Of a stretch of 30,115 nt of DNA, positions 16,844 through 27,400 are shown in pieces. The position numbers and the translations under genes were made by a program. The notes under the pieces are model-generated. The model was given only the letters and a program-made list of their open reading frames with translations. It did not search any database and was not told the DNA's origin. Where the stretch lies: the IMG/VR virus record IMGVR_UViG_3300010354_000385, positions 1 to 30,115 of that record. The stretch is one strand, 5' to 3'. Numbering within the stretch: the first letter of the stretch is position 1; each line of letters opens with the position of its first letter. The stretch is from a virus.

Positions 16844-17263
16844 TTACTCTTTTGTATTTATGAATCCTTGTTTTAGAATTTTTGAAAGTTCCGAAGTTGA
16901 ACCAACAAAAATTGCATTGTTTGTAGTATTATTTGTAGTTTTAGGTGTATCGTCCTCAACTTCTTTAAGTTTTTTCTGTAAATCAATGAGTTTATCTGTA
17001 ACATCACCAACAGACTTTATAAGTTGACCAGCAACTTCATATGCCCTTGGACTCGCACCTTCACTTGCAAGTTCCATGATGCCATCAATCGCATCTTGTC
17101 CTTTTTCAATTAATGAATATAAATTTGCTCTTGTATATTCATAGTCTTTTTTTATATCGTTTGGTTTTGGTTGAATACTAATTTTTTCTGATGATTCTTC
17201 AATTTCAACAATACTACTTTCAATATCCACAATAGATTCCCCCATTTGCTCTTTAGTAATCAT
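16844..17263 (-). CDS. 16: Small terminase subunit gp16
   Basis: This is the T4-type small terminase, which forms a ring, recognises the concatemer and stimulates the gp17 ATPase. It has 139 residues (T4: 164). The central two-helix region matches the family: DYEYTRANLYSLIEKGQDAI, MELASEGASPRAYEVAGQLI and VTDKLIDLQKKLKEVE, which form the coiled-coil oligomerisation core. The N-terminus is acidic, the C-terminus Asn/Thr-rich with a final KILKQGF helix. Its ATG overlaps the gp15 stop by four bases (ATGA), implying translational coupling. A CATAAATA octamer lies inside its 3' end and probably serves the next gene. Confidence 0.94.
   Translation of the reverse strand: MITKEQMGESIVDIESSIVEIEESSEKISIQPKPNDIKKDYEYTRANLYSLIEKGQDAIDGIMELASEGASPRAYEVAGQLIKSVGDVTDKLIDLQKKLKEVEDDTPKTTNNTTNNAIFVGSTSELSKILKQGFINTKE
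16855..16862 (-). promoter_or_regulatory. Late-promoter variant CATAAATA in gp16 3' end
   Basis: CATAAATA on the minus strand lies within the last codons of gp16, 23 bases before the ATG of the 490-residue protein. It is the same one-base variant of the T4 late octamer as at 15334 and 21069. Confidence 0.55.
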
Positions 17264-18057
17264 ATATCTTTATGTTGAGTTGGACTATATACCCTGGAAT
17301 CGGGTAAATACTCCCAAGTTTCATCAAATCCAAACGAATCTCCAGGATTTGCATCAATTGGATCTGGTTCAACTGTATATCTTGCTTCTCGCGTTGCATT
17401 CTGAGTTTCAGTACTTGTATACAGATCCACTTGTGCTTTTCTGATAAGTCCTTCAGATGATGCTGTAATAGGTCCAAATAAAAATATCTTTGCTGTAAAA
17501 TTAAAGGTATATATTAGAATTCTTCTTTCATTTAAGTCTCCTTCATAATCATCTGTAAATGCTGTGCTATCCAATATAATTGGCACATCTCTTTTCTCTC
17601 CAATTGCATCTATCAAATCAATCGTAACATTGAATGATGGTTGGAAAAATGGTAGTATTTGCTCTACAACTTGTAAAGCATCAGTTTGAAGTTTACTAAT
17701 CAAATTTAATTGAAATCCAATATTATATGGAACTGGTAAAAAAACTTGTTTTATATTATTACCATCACATGCTTTAAATGCTTGAGTTATATTTGCTTTT
17801 CTAGAAGCATCATATTGAATTGATGTCATTTCATAAGATAATCTGGGAAGAGTCATCGCAATCGGTTTGTTCAATTCAGGTTGTTGTTCAATTCTTGATA
17901 AGAATTTCTGAATTGGACCATATGCAATAGGAACTTTAATCTCACTAATACTATCTCCAGATGAATCCTTATGTCTGATATTAATATCGTTAAATAAAGT
18001 TCCAAATGCAATGACAGTTTTTCGTATAATTTCGTGATAGTAATAAGTACCTAACGT
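17260..18057 (-). CDS. 15: Tail completion protein gp15 (non-ATG start)
   Basis: This is the T4-type tail terminator (sheath stabiliser), which caps the tail and joins it to the head. The open frame runs back to a TGA at 18076-18078. Reading from ACG at 18055-18057 gives 265 residues (T4: 272). The first residues after it, LGTYYYHEIIRKTVIAFG, match the gp15 N-terminus, where relatives have Met-x-Gly-Thr-Tyr, so the homologous ATG is ACG here. No ATG, GTG or TTG occurs in frame before TTG at 17872-17874; starting there would remove about 61 conserved residues including IPIAYGPIQKFLSR-like sequence. No clear Shine-Dalgarno motif precedes the ACG; gp14 ends 32 bases upstream. Either an ACG start or a single sequencing or mutational change is involved. 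The rest (TLPRLSYEMTSI, FLFGPITASS) is typical gp15. Confidence 0.88.
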   Translation of the reverse strand, partial: TLGTYYYHEIIRKTVIAFGTLFNDINIRHKDSSGDSISEIKVPIAYGPIQKFLSRIEQQPELNKPIAMTLPRLSYEMTSIQYDASRKANITQAFKACDGNNIKQVFLPVPYNIGFQLNLISKLQTDALQVVEQILPFFQPSFNVTIDLIDAIGEKRDVPIILDSTAFTDDYEGDLNERRILIYTFNFTAKIFLFGPITASSEGLIRKAQVDLYTSTETQNATREARYTVEPDPIDANPGDSFGFDETWEYLPDSRVYSPTQHKDI

Positions 18058-18089
18058 TTTTCTGTACCCGATTATTCAAAAAAATAAAA

Positions 18090-19478
18090 TCAATAAAACC
18101 CAAATGGACTTGATTCTGAGATATCAATAATATCTTCAGATTCAATTTGAATTTCTTTATTATCACTATATTTATCATAAACATCGAAAGAATCATATGT
18201 GGATATAGCATATACCGCAGATGATGCAGATCCGACTATAATTTCACCTGGATAAAATCCTTTAGTTGCCGCATTATTTACTATCGATACTTTTAATATC
18301 TTAGTATCAGAATCCCAGAATTTAACAGTTCCAACAGTGCCTGAAGTAGATCCAATCACTGACTCATTAAATTTATAATTTCCAGTTCCAGATATGATTG
18401 ATGGTGGTGCTATTGTAATTGTTGGTGATACTGTATAACCCACACCAGAGTTTGAAATTAAAATTGATGATATTTGATTATTTGTACCTATTGATGCAAT
18501 ACCAACTGCAGTGACTCCAGTTCCTACTGATCCTGTTATAGTTATAGTTGGTTTAACCTTATATCCATTACCCACATTAGACATAGCAAAACTTACAATA
18601 CCATTTTCTACAGTTTCTATTTCACAGGTTGCAGCAGCACCAGTACCTCCACCCCCATTCACAGTAATTATTGGTGCTACTGTGTATCCAATTCCAGAAT
18701 GAATCATTACGATTTCTTTTATGACTTTAGTGCTACCTTTTGAGGTTGTGATTGCAACAGCCGTTGCATTTGTACCTCCAGATGGTGCGGTTGATATTGA
18801 AACAACTGGAGCACTTGTATATCCATATCCATCATTATTTAAATATATTCTTTTAACATATCCAGTGCCAATTGTTGCTGTAGCAGTTGCTGTAATACCT
18901 GCTCCAATAAGTTGTAGTGTTGTAATATATCCTTCATCCTGTATTTGAGTATCAATTTCTTCAATTGTTGTATCGAGAATCTCATCTTCATACTCAAATA
19001 ATTCACATTTAAGTTCATATGTATATAATTTACCTAGTTGATAGAAGGAATCTTCATGTTCAACAAATTTAACTTCAAATAATCGTTGACCCAATGGAAA
19101 ATATATTAGATCTCCTTCACGAGGTCTAGTTGCCAAGTGAATTTCTGGATCATTTACATTTAAAAATGGTGATATGAAATCCTCAAATCTTTCTCTGGAG
19201 ATAGTTAAACTTAATTCATCCTTCAAACTTACTCCAAATTTTGATAAAATATCCCCTTGTCCAGTATATCCATCTACGTTATTAAGATATGCTTCTATGG
19301 CATAATTATCGTCAAACTTAGATGATGAAATTTCCTTTAAAATGGTTTCTTTTCTGACGAATTTTCTAGGAATGTATATTACTTCTACACCATACATTCT
19401 CAATTGTTCATTAATAAGTTCCTGAACAAGTCTTTGCTCGCTTTGAGAACCATGTAGAAAAAAGGGATTGAGTGCCAT
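18090..19478 (-). CDS. 14: Neck protein gp14 with repeat insertion
   Basis: This is the T4-type head completion (neck) protein that joins the filled head to the tail with gp13. It has 462 residues, far above the 256 of T4. The N-terminal 180 residues are gp14: MALNPFFLHGSQSEQRLVQ, YIPRKFVRKETILKE, ISRERFEDFISPF and EGDLIYFPLGQRLFEVKFVE. Residues about 185-360 are an added block of four imperfect beta repeats with the core GxGYTxxPxIxI (centred near 220, 265, 306 and 348, period about 42). The C-terminus (from about 365) has a further beta domain and the short gp14-like tail EIQIESEDIIDISESSPFGF. The gene begins two bases after the gp13 stop. A similar repeat core occurs in other virion proteins here, suggesting an exposed decoration on the neck. 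Confidence 0.94.
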   Translation of the reverse strand: MALNPFFLHGSQSEQRLVQELINEQLRMYGVEVIYIPRKFVRKETILKEISSSKFDDNYAIEAYLNNVDGYTGQGDILSKFGVSLKDELSLTISRERFEDFISPFLNVNDPEIHLATRPREGDLIYFPLGQRLFEVKFVEHEDSFYQLGKLYTYELKCELFEYEDEILDTTIEEIDTQIQDEGYITTLQLIGAGITATATATIGTGYVKRIYLNNDGYGYTSAPVVSISTAPSGGTNATAVAITTSKGSTKVIKEIVMIHSGIGYTVAPIITVNGGGGTGAAATCEIETVENGIVSFAMSNVGNGYKVKPTITITGSVGTGVTAVGIASIGTNNQISSILISNSGVGYTVSPTITIAPPSIISGTGNYKFNESVIGSTSGTVGTVKFWDSDTKILKVSIVNNAATKGFYPGEIIVGSASSAVYAISTYDSFDVYDKYSDNKEIQIESEDIIDISESSPFGFY

Positions 19479-19480
19479 TT

Positions 19481-20323
19481 TTATCCAATAAAATCGTAAG
19501 GTGGTAATTCATAATCCATGGACATTCTTTGTTGTATATCTTCGATCTCACGAATGGCATCATCATACAATTCTCTACCATTCATTTCAATTCCACCTGG
19601 TAATTTAACTCCTCTGAATTTGATTAAGTTTTGTCCCCATTGTTTTTTCAGTAGTGCAGTTAAATATTTCTTGAGAAAACTATCATTATAAACTTTAGTG
19701 AAATCATTAGGATTAAGTATTCTATAGCAATCTATAACTAAGAATGTATCTTTTGCCTTTGAACCCCAATCAATATCTAGATAAAGTCTATTTTGTCTCT
19801 TGTTAAATCTAATTTGTTTGTCTGTTGAAAGTAGAAAATCGATATCCTCAAGATAGGTTTTAACCATAGCATATTGTAATAACTCTACTGAGTTAAAATA
19901 ATAAAGATCATTTAGGAATAATTGATATTTGATACTCCACATACCGGCGGAAATTGAACTTGTATCAAACTTAAATACTTTTTCAATTCCTATAACTGAA
20001 TCTGGAACTTGAATATAATTAGATGTCTCATAAAAATTAAAGGTTGTCGTTCCTATTCCTGTAATATTTGATGTACCTGTAGTAGTAACGATTCCAACCC
20101 CATTAGTGCCCTTTGCTTTACCCCTATCTACATCATCTTGTGTGATTTTGTATTTTAAATACATTCTTTCAACACCATCATAATGCCTTTCATAAAAATA
20201 TTGAAGAGCATCATCTACTGCATCATCGATTTGCTCATCTGCAATATTAATCTCTAAAACTGGTGCTCCAAGTTTTCTTAGACAATAATCAATAAGTTCT
20301 TGTCTGCTAGATGGTTTTGCCAT
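19481..20323 (-). CDS. 13: Neck protein gp13
   Basis: This is the T4-type head completion protein that binds the portal after packaging and works with gp14. It has 280 residues (T4: 309). Family signatures are SRQELIDYCLRKLGAPVLEI at the N-terminus, DDAVDDALQYFYERHYDGVE, a mid-region YFNSVELLQYAMVKTYLEDI, and the C-terminal LTALLKKQWGQNLIKFRGVK with GGIEMNGRELYDDA. It starts within the stop of the preceding 127-residue gene (TAATG overlap) and has a strong GGAGGAG ribosome-binding site. It is followed after two bases by gp14, so gp13 and gp14 are made together. Confidence 0.96.
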   Translation of the reverse strand: MAKPSSRQELIDYCLRKLGAPVLEINIADEQIDDAVDDALQYFYERHYDGVERMYLKYKITQDDVDRGKAKGTNGVGIVTTTGTSNITGIGTTTFNFYETSNYIQVPDSVIGIEKVFKFDTSSISAGMWSIKYQLFLNDLYYFNSVELLQYAMVKTYLEDIDFLLSTDKQIRFNKRQNRLYLDIDWGSKAKDTFLVIDCYRILNPNDFTKVYNDSFLKKYLTALLKKQWGQNLIKFRGVKLPGGIEMNGRELYDDAIREIEDIQQRMSMDYELPPYDFIG

Positions 20324-20706
20324 TAATATTCTCCTCCGTCGATTTCATTAGACCAGGTTGGAATTCCAGAATTATCAGTAGTAAGAATATAGTTGGTTCC
20401 ACTTATAGATGTACTTGTTGAACCAGTTGATACTAATCTATCTAAAGGATCAAAATACGCTACACCATAAGGTTGTCCAGGAGTGTAGTAAATATATTGA
20501 CCGACAGTGAGTATCCCAGTTACAGTTCCATAATTTGATGTAAATGTATTGAGACTTGAAGGACCAGTAACACTTAATTGTGAAACTGATGCGATTCCAC
20601 CTATTACACTCTCTGCAGTGGTTGTAGTTAAACCTGGGGAACCAGATATACTGGATGTTACTCGAATTGCATTTTGTTGACCAATTCTAACTTTAATATT
20701 AGACAT
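20323..20706 (-). CDS. Virion-type protein, 127 residues
   Basis: This short Ser/Thr/Gly-rich protein begins MSNIKVRIGQQNAIRVTSSI. It has a low-complexity middle (ISQLS/SSLNTF-like beta text) and a segment, YYTPGQPYGVAYFDPLDRLV, around residues 70-95 that looks like the most conserved part. Similar proteins precede gp13 in marine T4-like phages and are recorded as structural or hypothetical. It overlaps its neighbours on both sides by single-base TAATG junctions, so it is translated in step with the 113-residue gene and gp13. The function is unknown; a fibre, whisker or baseplate-associated part is plausible by position. Confidence 0.85.
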   Translation of the reverse strand: MSNIKVRIGQQNAIRVTSSISGSPGLTTTTAESVIGGIASVSQLSVTGPSSLNTFTSNYGTVTGILTVGQYIYYTPGQPYGVAYFDPLDRLVSTGSTSTSISGTNYILTTDNSGIPTWSNEIDGGEY

Positions 20707-21047
20707 TATCGAGTAACTCCTTCTCTAACAATAACCATTCCTTCAACAACTCTAGTTTTTACTCCTTGATTGGTGATAATCACATCATAAACATATCGAC
20801 CGGGTTTTATATTAGTAGTTTGCTCAGAAGTTAAAGAAATCGTTATCTGACCTGAAGAAGGAGGACTTTCAATTAATGCAGTAAAATCAATTGCAGTTGA
20901 ACTTCCTGCATACTTACGCATCTGTGAAGAAACAGTATATCCAGTTAAATTTAATTCTGAATTAGTATCGGAAGATTCAAGATCAAATGTTTCGGAAAAA
21001 TCCGACCCAGCATTTATAACTAAATTGTTTACATATACTGCTGCCAT
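20706..21047 (-). CDS. Small beta-rich virion-type protein, 113 residues
   Basis: This protein begins MAAVYVNNLVINAGSDFSET and is predicted to be an all-beta sandwich. The pattern, with LNLTGYTVSSQMRKYAGSS, an Ile/Thr strand block and KPGRYVYDVIITNQGVKTRV near the end, resembles the N-terminal beta domains found in baseplate upper proteins such as BppU-type domains. That resemblance is by eye and moderate. It shares one base with the next gene. A CATAAATA octamer lies 22 bases before its ATG, so it may open the late transcript that carries gp13 to gp16. A structural part of the baseplate or neck is the likely role. Confidence 0.86.
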   Translation of the reverse strand: MAAVYVNNLVINAGSDFSETFDLESSDTNSELNLTGYTVSSQMRKYAGSSTAIDFTALIESPPSSGQITISLTSEQTTNIKPGRYVYDVIITNQGVKTRVVEGMVIVREGVTR

Positions 21048-21068
21048 TTATATTCAGACTCTACTTCT

Positions 21069-21076
21069 TATTTATG
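21069..21076 (-). promoter_or_regulatory. Late-promoter variant CATAAATA before neck genes
   Basis: CATAAATA on the minus strand lies in the 29-base gap just after the 56-codon gene and 22 bases before the ATG of the 113-residue gene. It would start the unit running through gp13, gp14, gp15 and gp16. Confidence 0.6.
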
Positions 21077-21247
21077 TTAAATTTTAGGTAATGTTAGAAT
21101 AGTCTCTTGCTGCTTTAGATACAATTTTAAATAAAGTTTTGCAAACAATTTTGCCTCATCAAGTGATAAATTATCAATTATTCTAGAGTGCTTTTCGTAT
21201 TCAAATTGTTTATTCATTGAATCTAATTTAATATCATTTGGTTGCAT
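21077..21247 (-). CDS. 56-residue conserved small phage protein
   Basis: This very short gene encodes a product starting MQPNDIKLDSMNKQFEYEKH and ending QQETILTLPKI. A strong AAGGAG ribosome-binding site lies about eight bases before the ATG, which supports real translation. The FEYEKHSRIIDNLSLDEAK core and the helical remainder resemble tiny proteins of marine T4-like phages located beside the neck genes; their function is unknown. It overlaps the 3' end of the 67-residue gene by 14 bases. An internal ATG (codon 11) could serve as an alternative start, but the Shine-Dalgarno motif favours the first. Confidence 0.82.
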   Translation of the reverse strand: MQPNDIKLDSMNKQFEYEKHSRIIDNLSLDEAKLFAKLYLKLYLKQQETILTLPKI

Positions 21248-21437
21248 TAAAAAACTCCTTTAGTAAAGATTTAATTTCATTAATATCATTCTTTAATTGT
21301 TGAATTTCACTTTTTTGAATTTCATGTTGCATCTTAGCAGACATGTACTGATTGTATGAATTATTATCACAGTTGATTATAGCACCACTATTCTCATCTC
21401 GATATAAATTTGGATACCCTTTTACTGGAATCATCAT
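21234..21437 (-). CDS. 67-residue conserved small phage protein
   Basis: The product begins MMIPVKGYPNLYRDENSGAI and contains INCDNNSYNQYM followed by a charged helix predicted to form a coiled coil (KSEIQQLKNDINEIKSLLKE). The same short architecture, a PVKGYxNLYRDExxGAI head plus a coiled-coil tail, is widespread in marine T4-like phages next to the large baseplate or fibre genes. The function is unknown; a coiled coil suggests an oligomeric adaptor or chaperone. Its ATG overlaps the stop of the giant upstream gene by four bases (ATGA), implying coupled translation. The second codon is also ATG. Confidence 0.88.
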   Translation of the reverse strand: MMIPVKGYPNLYRDENSGAIINCDNNSYNQYMSAKMQHEIQKSEIQQLKNDINEIKSLLKEFFNATK

Positions 21438-24400
21438 GCTAATGCGATTGTACGAAGGTCTTTGAATCTTGGTGCAAATGCTTGATTTGTACCAGAAGAA
21501 ACAATTTTAATAGTATAACCTGTAAAATAACCCAAATTATTTGCACTAAACTCATAGTCTATAAATTGATTTTCTAGACTAGGTGGAACATAAACATCAG
21601 GTAAACCACTATTTTTTGATTTATCTACAACATCAAAATAACCATCATTATTATTATCAATTGTTAAGTTATCATAACCTGGGAATAGTTCAAATGATGG
21701 TTCAACTTCACTTGAATCTGGTCTAATTAAACTGTAAAGTACTCTGAAATCTGATGATGCATGTCTATATGCACTCACAATCACTTTTAATGAAGTTGAT
21801 GGTTGAGATAAATTAACGGTATTTGAAACGTAAATCATTGCGTGAGGATCATTTAAAATACCATTAACTCTACCATCTGATGAATAATCTGAAATTGGTG
21901 AATTGAGTCTATTGTTCTGTAATTCAACTTTAGATTCATCCCAGAAAATCATTGGGGATAGATTTGAATTTGTAGTACTTAAATCTAATTTCATTGTAAA
22001 TGATTTGTTTCTCAATAACTGACTCAAGTACTGTTGCTCATTTACATTTGAGCATACAATTCTAGTTGAAGATAATTGATTTTCCTCATCTAATTCGACT
22101 GATTCATATTGTTGATCGATGAAAGAAGTTTCATTTCCATCTACGCTAGTCCCACTAACTGTTCTTATTTGTCCAGAAATTTTAGTTTCGGGAGTTGGAC
22201 TTAAAGCATTGATGTGAGGTATAATGGTATTAAATTGAATATTCTCAGTAGATTGAACTTTATCTCCTCCACATAAAGTTTCAGTATTGAATGAGAGTTG
22301 GGGTGAGTTTTCTGGAGCACCACCAGTTCCTTGATCTGTGGATCTATTAGTTACATTCGAATCAAAATTACTTCGATTAAATTCAATGTAATATTCATCA
22401 ATCTCAATTCCAGTATCACTTATATCATGTTCTTTGTTAATTCTTCTCAATGACACTCCACCCAACTCATACTTGTAAACTAAAGAATTTACGTCGTGCT
22501 CACTTTCTATTGTTGAATCTATACCTCTGGTAATTCCACCAAGAGTTGTTGCACTTGGAACGGAAGTATATTTAATAAGTTCTTCACCAATTTTGATATA
22601 TCCTGGATTAGATGAACCTACGGAAATATTCTCAAATGTACTAAAGTTTGAAGATGATGATACTGTAATTATAGTATTATCAGTCTTTGACAACTTTGTT
22701 GTTAATGTGGTTGCAGGTACATCGCTGGATACACCAAAAATTTCAACTCTATTTGTTTTTGAATACATTCCATGATCAAAATGATTCACTTTAAAGTAAT
22801 TTCCATTATAAATTCCTCCGACCGGAGTTGAAGATGTAATGGTTGTATTTGCTAGTGAAATTATATTTCCAGAATTATCATAATATGATATAGATGAAAC
22901 TCCAACATTAAATGAACTACCCTGAACATTGGTTAGATATAAAGTATCAATACCATTTCCAATTCCAGTGATTGTAATTCGGGCATCTCTACCTCCGACT
23001 GGACTAACAGTTGATGTAACAATACCCACTACATCTCCAATTTGGTATCCATTACCTGGATATAATGTAGAGACAGCAATTCCGGTAATTGTACCATTGC
23101 TGGTAGTTAAGTTTAATCTCAAACCTGAACCATTTCCTATAATATTATAGGTCTGAACACTACCACTACTATAGTTTGATCCACCAGTGGTAATTCCAAC
23201 ACTAGTAACTGTACTTCCTGTACCTGCTACGTAACCGGAATTATATGTGGCAGATTGAACTGAAATTTTTCTACCAGTTGTTAAAATTCCAATGATATTA
23301 GAATCAGTAATTGTAGTAATCCCAAGATTTACTTTTCTTGGTAAAATAGTAATTGGATTTGGACTTAATACAGAACTTTTTTCAAGAGTTGGATTATGGA
23401 ACAATACACTTCCAGAGTTTGCAGTGAAGTTTGCTTTATATAACTTAAATTTTAAGTCTTGAGATTGATTTGATGACCATATTGATCCATTTTGAGATTT
23501 AAACAAACTACCAATTGCAAATTGTCTAGAGTATCTTACTGCTTGAGAATCTGGTAAATTTGCAGTCTCGATAGTTTTTTCATTCATCTCTGCAATCCAA
23601 ACTTCATATTGATCTGATTGAGGAGATAGTAAAACTATCGCATACTCTTGATTTGGTTCAAGATAAATTGGATAATCAAAAGTTACTTTTGTTGCAACTG
23701 AAGCATTACTTGATACGTTAATGTCACTGGGATTTAAATCTATGGAATTACCTATTACTTCTCTGGTTGGAGTTCCCAATTCCATCTTACGAATTTCAAC
23801 AGTTAATGGTGCATTATTTGAGTCTTTTTTCGCAAAGAATAGATCTATGGCAGTTAAATATGCCCCAGTTGACTCAGTATTTTCACCAACACTAAATGAT
23901 TGTGCAAGAGGATCTGAGAAAGTTACTAGTGTAGTTGTGGTAACCACTCTCTGACGTGTTTCCCAAGTTCCTGAAGACTTGTAAATTGTTTCACCTGAAG
24001 ATATACTAGTACTTCCAGGTAAAGGTATTTCATTCGTAGAACTAGATGTCAATTTGTAAACTTTAGTTCCAGTTGAAATTTTAACATTAGGTTCTGGAAT
24101 GCTATTTGGATTTCTTATAAAGAATGAACCTGAAATAGACCCATTGATATCTGAAATAAGTCTTAAGTCTTTAACATAAGCAACAGACTTACTAGTTTCT
24201 CCAACTAACTTCATTCCAATTGTAAGATATCCTGAATATTTTCCAATAACTTCAGAGCATAAAGAGTTTATGTCTATATTCAAGGTTTTTGATGTTGCAC
24301 TATATGAAGATGGAATGGATTCACTAGTGAAATAAGGATTTGTAGTATAAATTGCTGATGGACTATTAAATGTTCCATCCTTATGATTAGATTGAGCAAC

Positions 24401-27400
24401 TCTAAATGTGATTAATTTATTACCATTAACAAATCCATTTACAGTTTCTCCAACCTGAAACGCAGAAGATGCTCCATAAGTACTAAGAGTTGAATCAGTT
24501 GCGATCTCAACTAATTTTGGAATAAAATCAACTCCACTATTTCCATCTAAAAATTGATAGTATCTAGTAAATGACTTTAGATTTACTGCATTAAATCCAG
24601 TATTTCTGGATCTCATGTACTCTTCTGATTTAGATGAAATTAATCTATTTTCAACTGATGAGGTTGAATTAGATGTCACCCCTCTTAAGAATCTAATTCC
24701 ACCAAAATTCAAAGTTCTACTAATTCTTAAATCGTTTAATTGAGTTGTTCTAACCCAACTATCACTTTGAGGATTTAATTTTATAGTTCCACTATATGAA
24801 ATTACATTGAATGGATTTACATTTTCAACTTTGGTTGCAAATGGTTGTTCAATCCAATCAACTGATTGATATTTTAATGTAATGACCTTACCAGTTTTTT
24901 GGATATTTGAATCGAATAGTGCATAATTACTATCTGGTGCAAATGTTTCATCTGTAAATTCCTCCAATGATACAGGAATTAGTTCCAAACTATTTTTAGA
25001 TACATTTACACCGAGTTCATCATTCTTTACAGTTGCCTTTGATACGTCTGTATTAAAATTATCTTCAGTTTTAAAATCATCTACAAAAAATCCAGTTTTA
25101 AATCTGTTTAATTTTCCAGCATCTTGAATTAGTAAGGTTTGAATATTTAATTCAAGTAAAGAAAGTGAAGTAACTTTTTCTAAATTCTCTATTCTATCCT
25201 CAATTTTTCCAATATCTCTCATTGTATATCGTCTATTATCAACCAAAGAAATTTGAGCATCGGATACACTATACAGGTATGGAGGAAGTGTAATGGATGC
25301 AATTTCCATTGCATCATCCAAATTACTCGGTGATTTAGGATTTACAGATGGAGTGCCCTGTAGAACACTAAAGGTTCCAAATTTATTTAAGTAAATTTTA
25401 TCAATTCTACCTAGATAATAATCATATCCAACTAAAGCACTCTCATTTGGAGTCATGATTATTTTGGGATCTGATCCAAAATTTCTAGATGAGAAATCAA
25501 AAGGAGATGAAGTAGTATTACTAAAGTCTGATACTCTTGGTCTAAAATCTAAAGTATCTGATGCCCTTGTGTCATCTATTCCAATAGTTGGAATGTCACT
25601 TGAGAATCTTTCTTCACTGTAACTATTTACAGTAAATACATCGCCGTTGTCGTTAGTTGGGACTGTATAGTAATCAAATATAATTAAAAGTCTTCTGGAT
25701 GGGGAACTTTCACCAGTCTTTCTGACAAGTCTGGAATAATCATAATATTGATCTTTTTGTCCTTTATCTAAATTATATTTTGAAGTTATATCTTTATATT
25801 TACCAGGGATGATAGAAACTATTGTGGTTTGAATATTTGATTCATTAAAAGTTACACTTTCACCAACTCTGAATCTATTTTCATTTAAATATACAATACC
25901 CAGGACATTGGTTGAGGGTTTTGATACAACTCTAGCAATAGCATTACTAGTATTTCCAATAATGTTTTCACCAATAATCGCATTGTTTGTTACGTTTGAT
26001 ATTGTATTGAATGTAACTTGATCTAGAACTGGGGTGTTCGTATCTAAAGATTCATATATTGCAACAATGTTTACAACATCTGGATAATTAAGAGAAATCT
26101 CTTCATCTTGAACTCTCAATCCATAATATTGATTATAAGTGAGTCCATCATTGATTGAAGTGTTGACTCCAACTCCAGAATAATTATTTTTAGATAAAAT
26201 TACTTCTAAAGTTTTTGATCGAGTAAATTGCTTGATTTTACTCTGTACTCCATTTTTAACAAATGTTGCATTAACACAAGCAATAGTTTTTGTGTCTGCT
26301 GAAATATTTGAAAATGTAACTTGATCTGAACTTGGGAAATTGACTTTATCTGATGTCAGATTTTCAACTGAACCATCAGTGTAAAAAATCGAATATCTCT
26401 CTTCATCAAACGCTTCAAATTGTGCTGATGTTGAATTAATACCTAGATTGAAATTTCCAGTATTTAAGGTTATAGTCTTAGATGAACTATGAGTATATCC
26501 AGAATTAGTTTGTGCTGAAAATGTGATTGTAGAAGAGTTTAAATTAACAGAAGAAACGTTTGGATTTGGAAGTTCTGCATATAAAAATCCATTCTGTTCA
26601 TTTTTTATTTTAGATGCACCTATAGAATATTCACCACTATACTGTGAAGTTGGAAGTGAACCATCACATACACCTGTAACACTGGTAACTGCAACCAATG
26701 TCATTGAATTTAGAGAAGGTGAAATAGACGTAATTCTATTATAAATTTCAGTTGAAATTCCTGCTCTTTGATATCGAATAATAGAATCAGTTTTAATTCC
26801 ACTAAATGTATATGGAGATGGAATAGTTACAGTACTAATACCACCACTCTCGGCAGATATAGTTATAATTCCATCTTTGGAGATTCTATCAAGTTGAGTA
26901 TCTGATATAAATGCAGTTGTAAATCCAGATACTGAAGTTGGTTGATGTACAGACTTAATATCTTCTATTCCATATACCTTAATTGATGCAATACTCCGAG
27001 ATACTGTCACATTACCATTAATTGAAATCTGCTCACCTACTGAAAAACTTCCAGAAGTTTGTCTGATTTTAATTGTGACTGAATTTCCACCTGAAGTAAC
27101 TGCATATCCACTTGCACCACTACTCAATCCCTTAATATATGAGGTTGCAGGTACTTCAGTTGATGATACAGATTGATTTAAAGTTAATTCAGTATAAGTC
27201 TGAATATCATAAAGATATAAATCCCAATTAGTTACCGCTCCAGTATAAGCAGAGTCTGTAACATTAAAACTGTAAACACGAGCAGATCCAATTGTAGAAC
27301 CTGCTGCAACGGTGTTACTATTTTTTCTTTGATTTTGTAGGTAAATTTCACTTTTTTGCTTCGGTGCTCCGCTAATATTATTGACTCGAAGTAAATTCCC

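Noticed and set aside
17260-17874. Short gp15 starting at TTG (204 residues)
   Set aside because: It would drop about 61 well-conserved N-terminal residues; the conserved frame continues upstream to the ACG codon.
17990-18211. Minus-strand frame of 73 codons overlapping gp14 end and gp15 start
   Set aside because: It lies out of frame with both genes and has no ribosome-binding site or recognisable sequence; the gp15 frame explains this region.
18511-18948. Two Pro/Val-rich plus-strand frames opposite gp14
   Set aside because: They mirror the repeat block of gp14; the Gly/Thr repeat codons avoid stops on the complementary strand.
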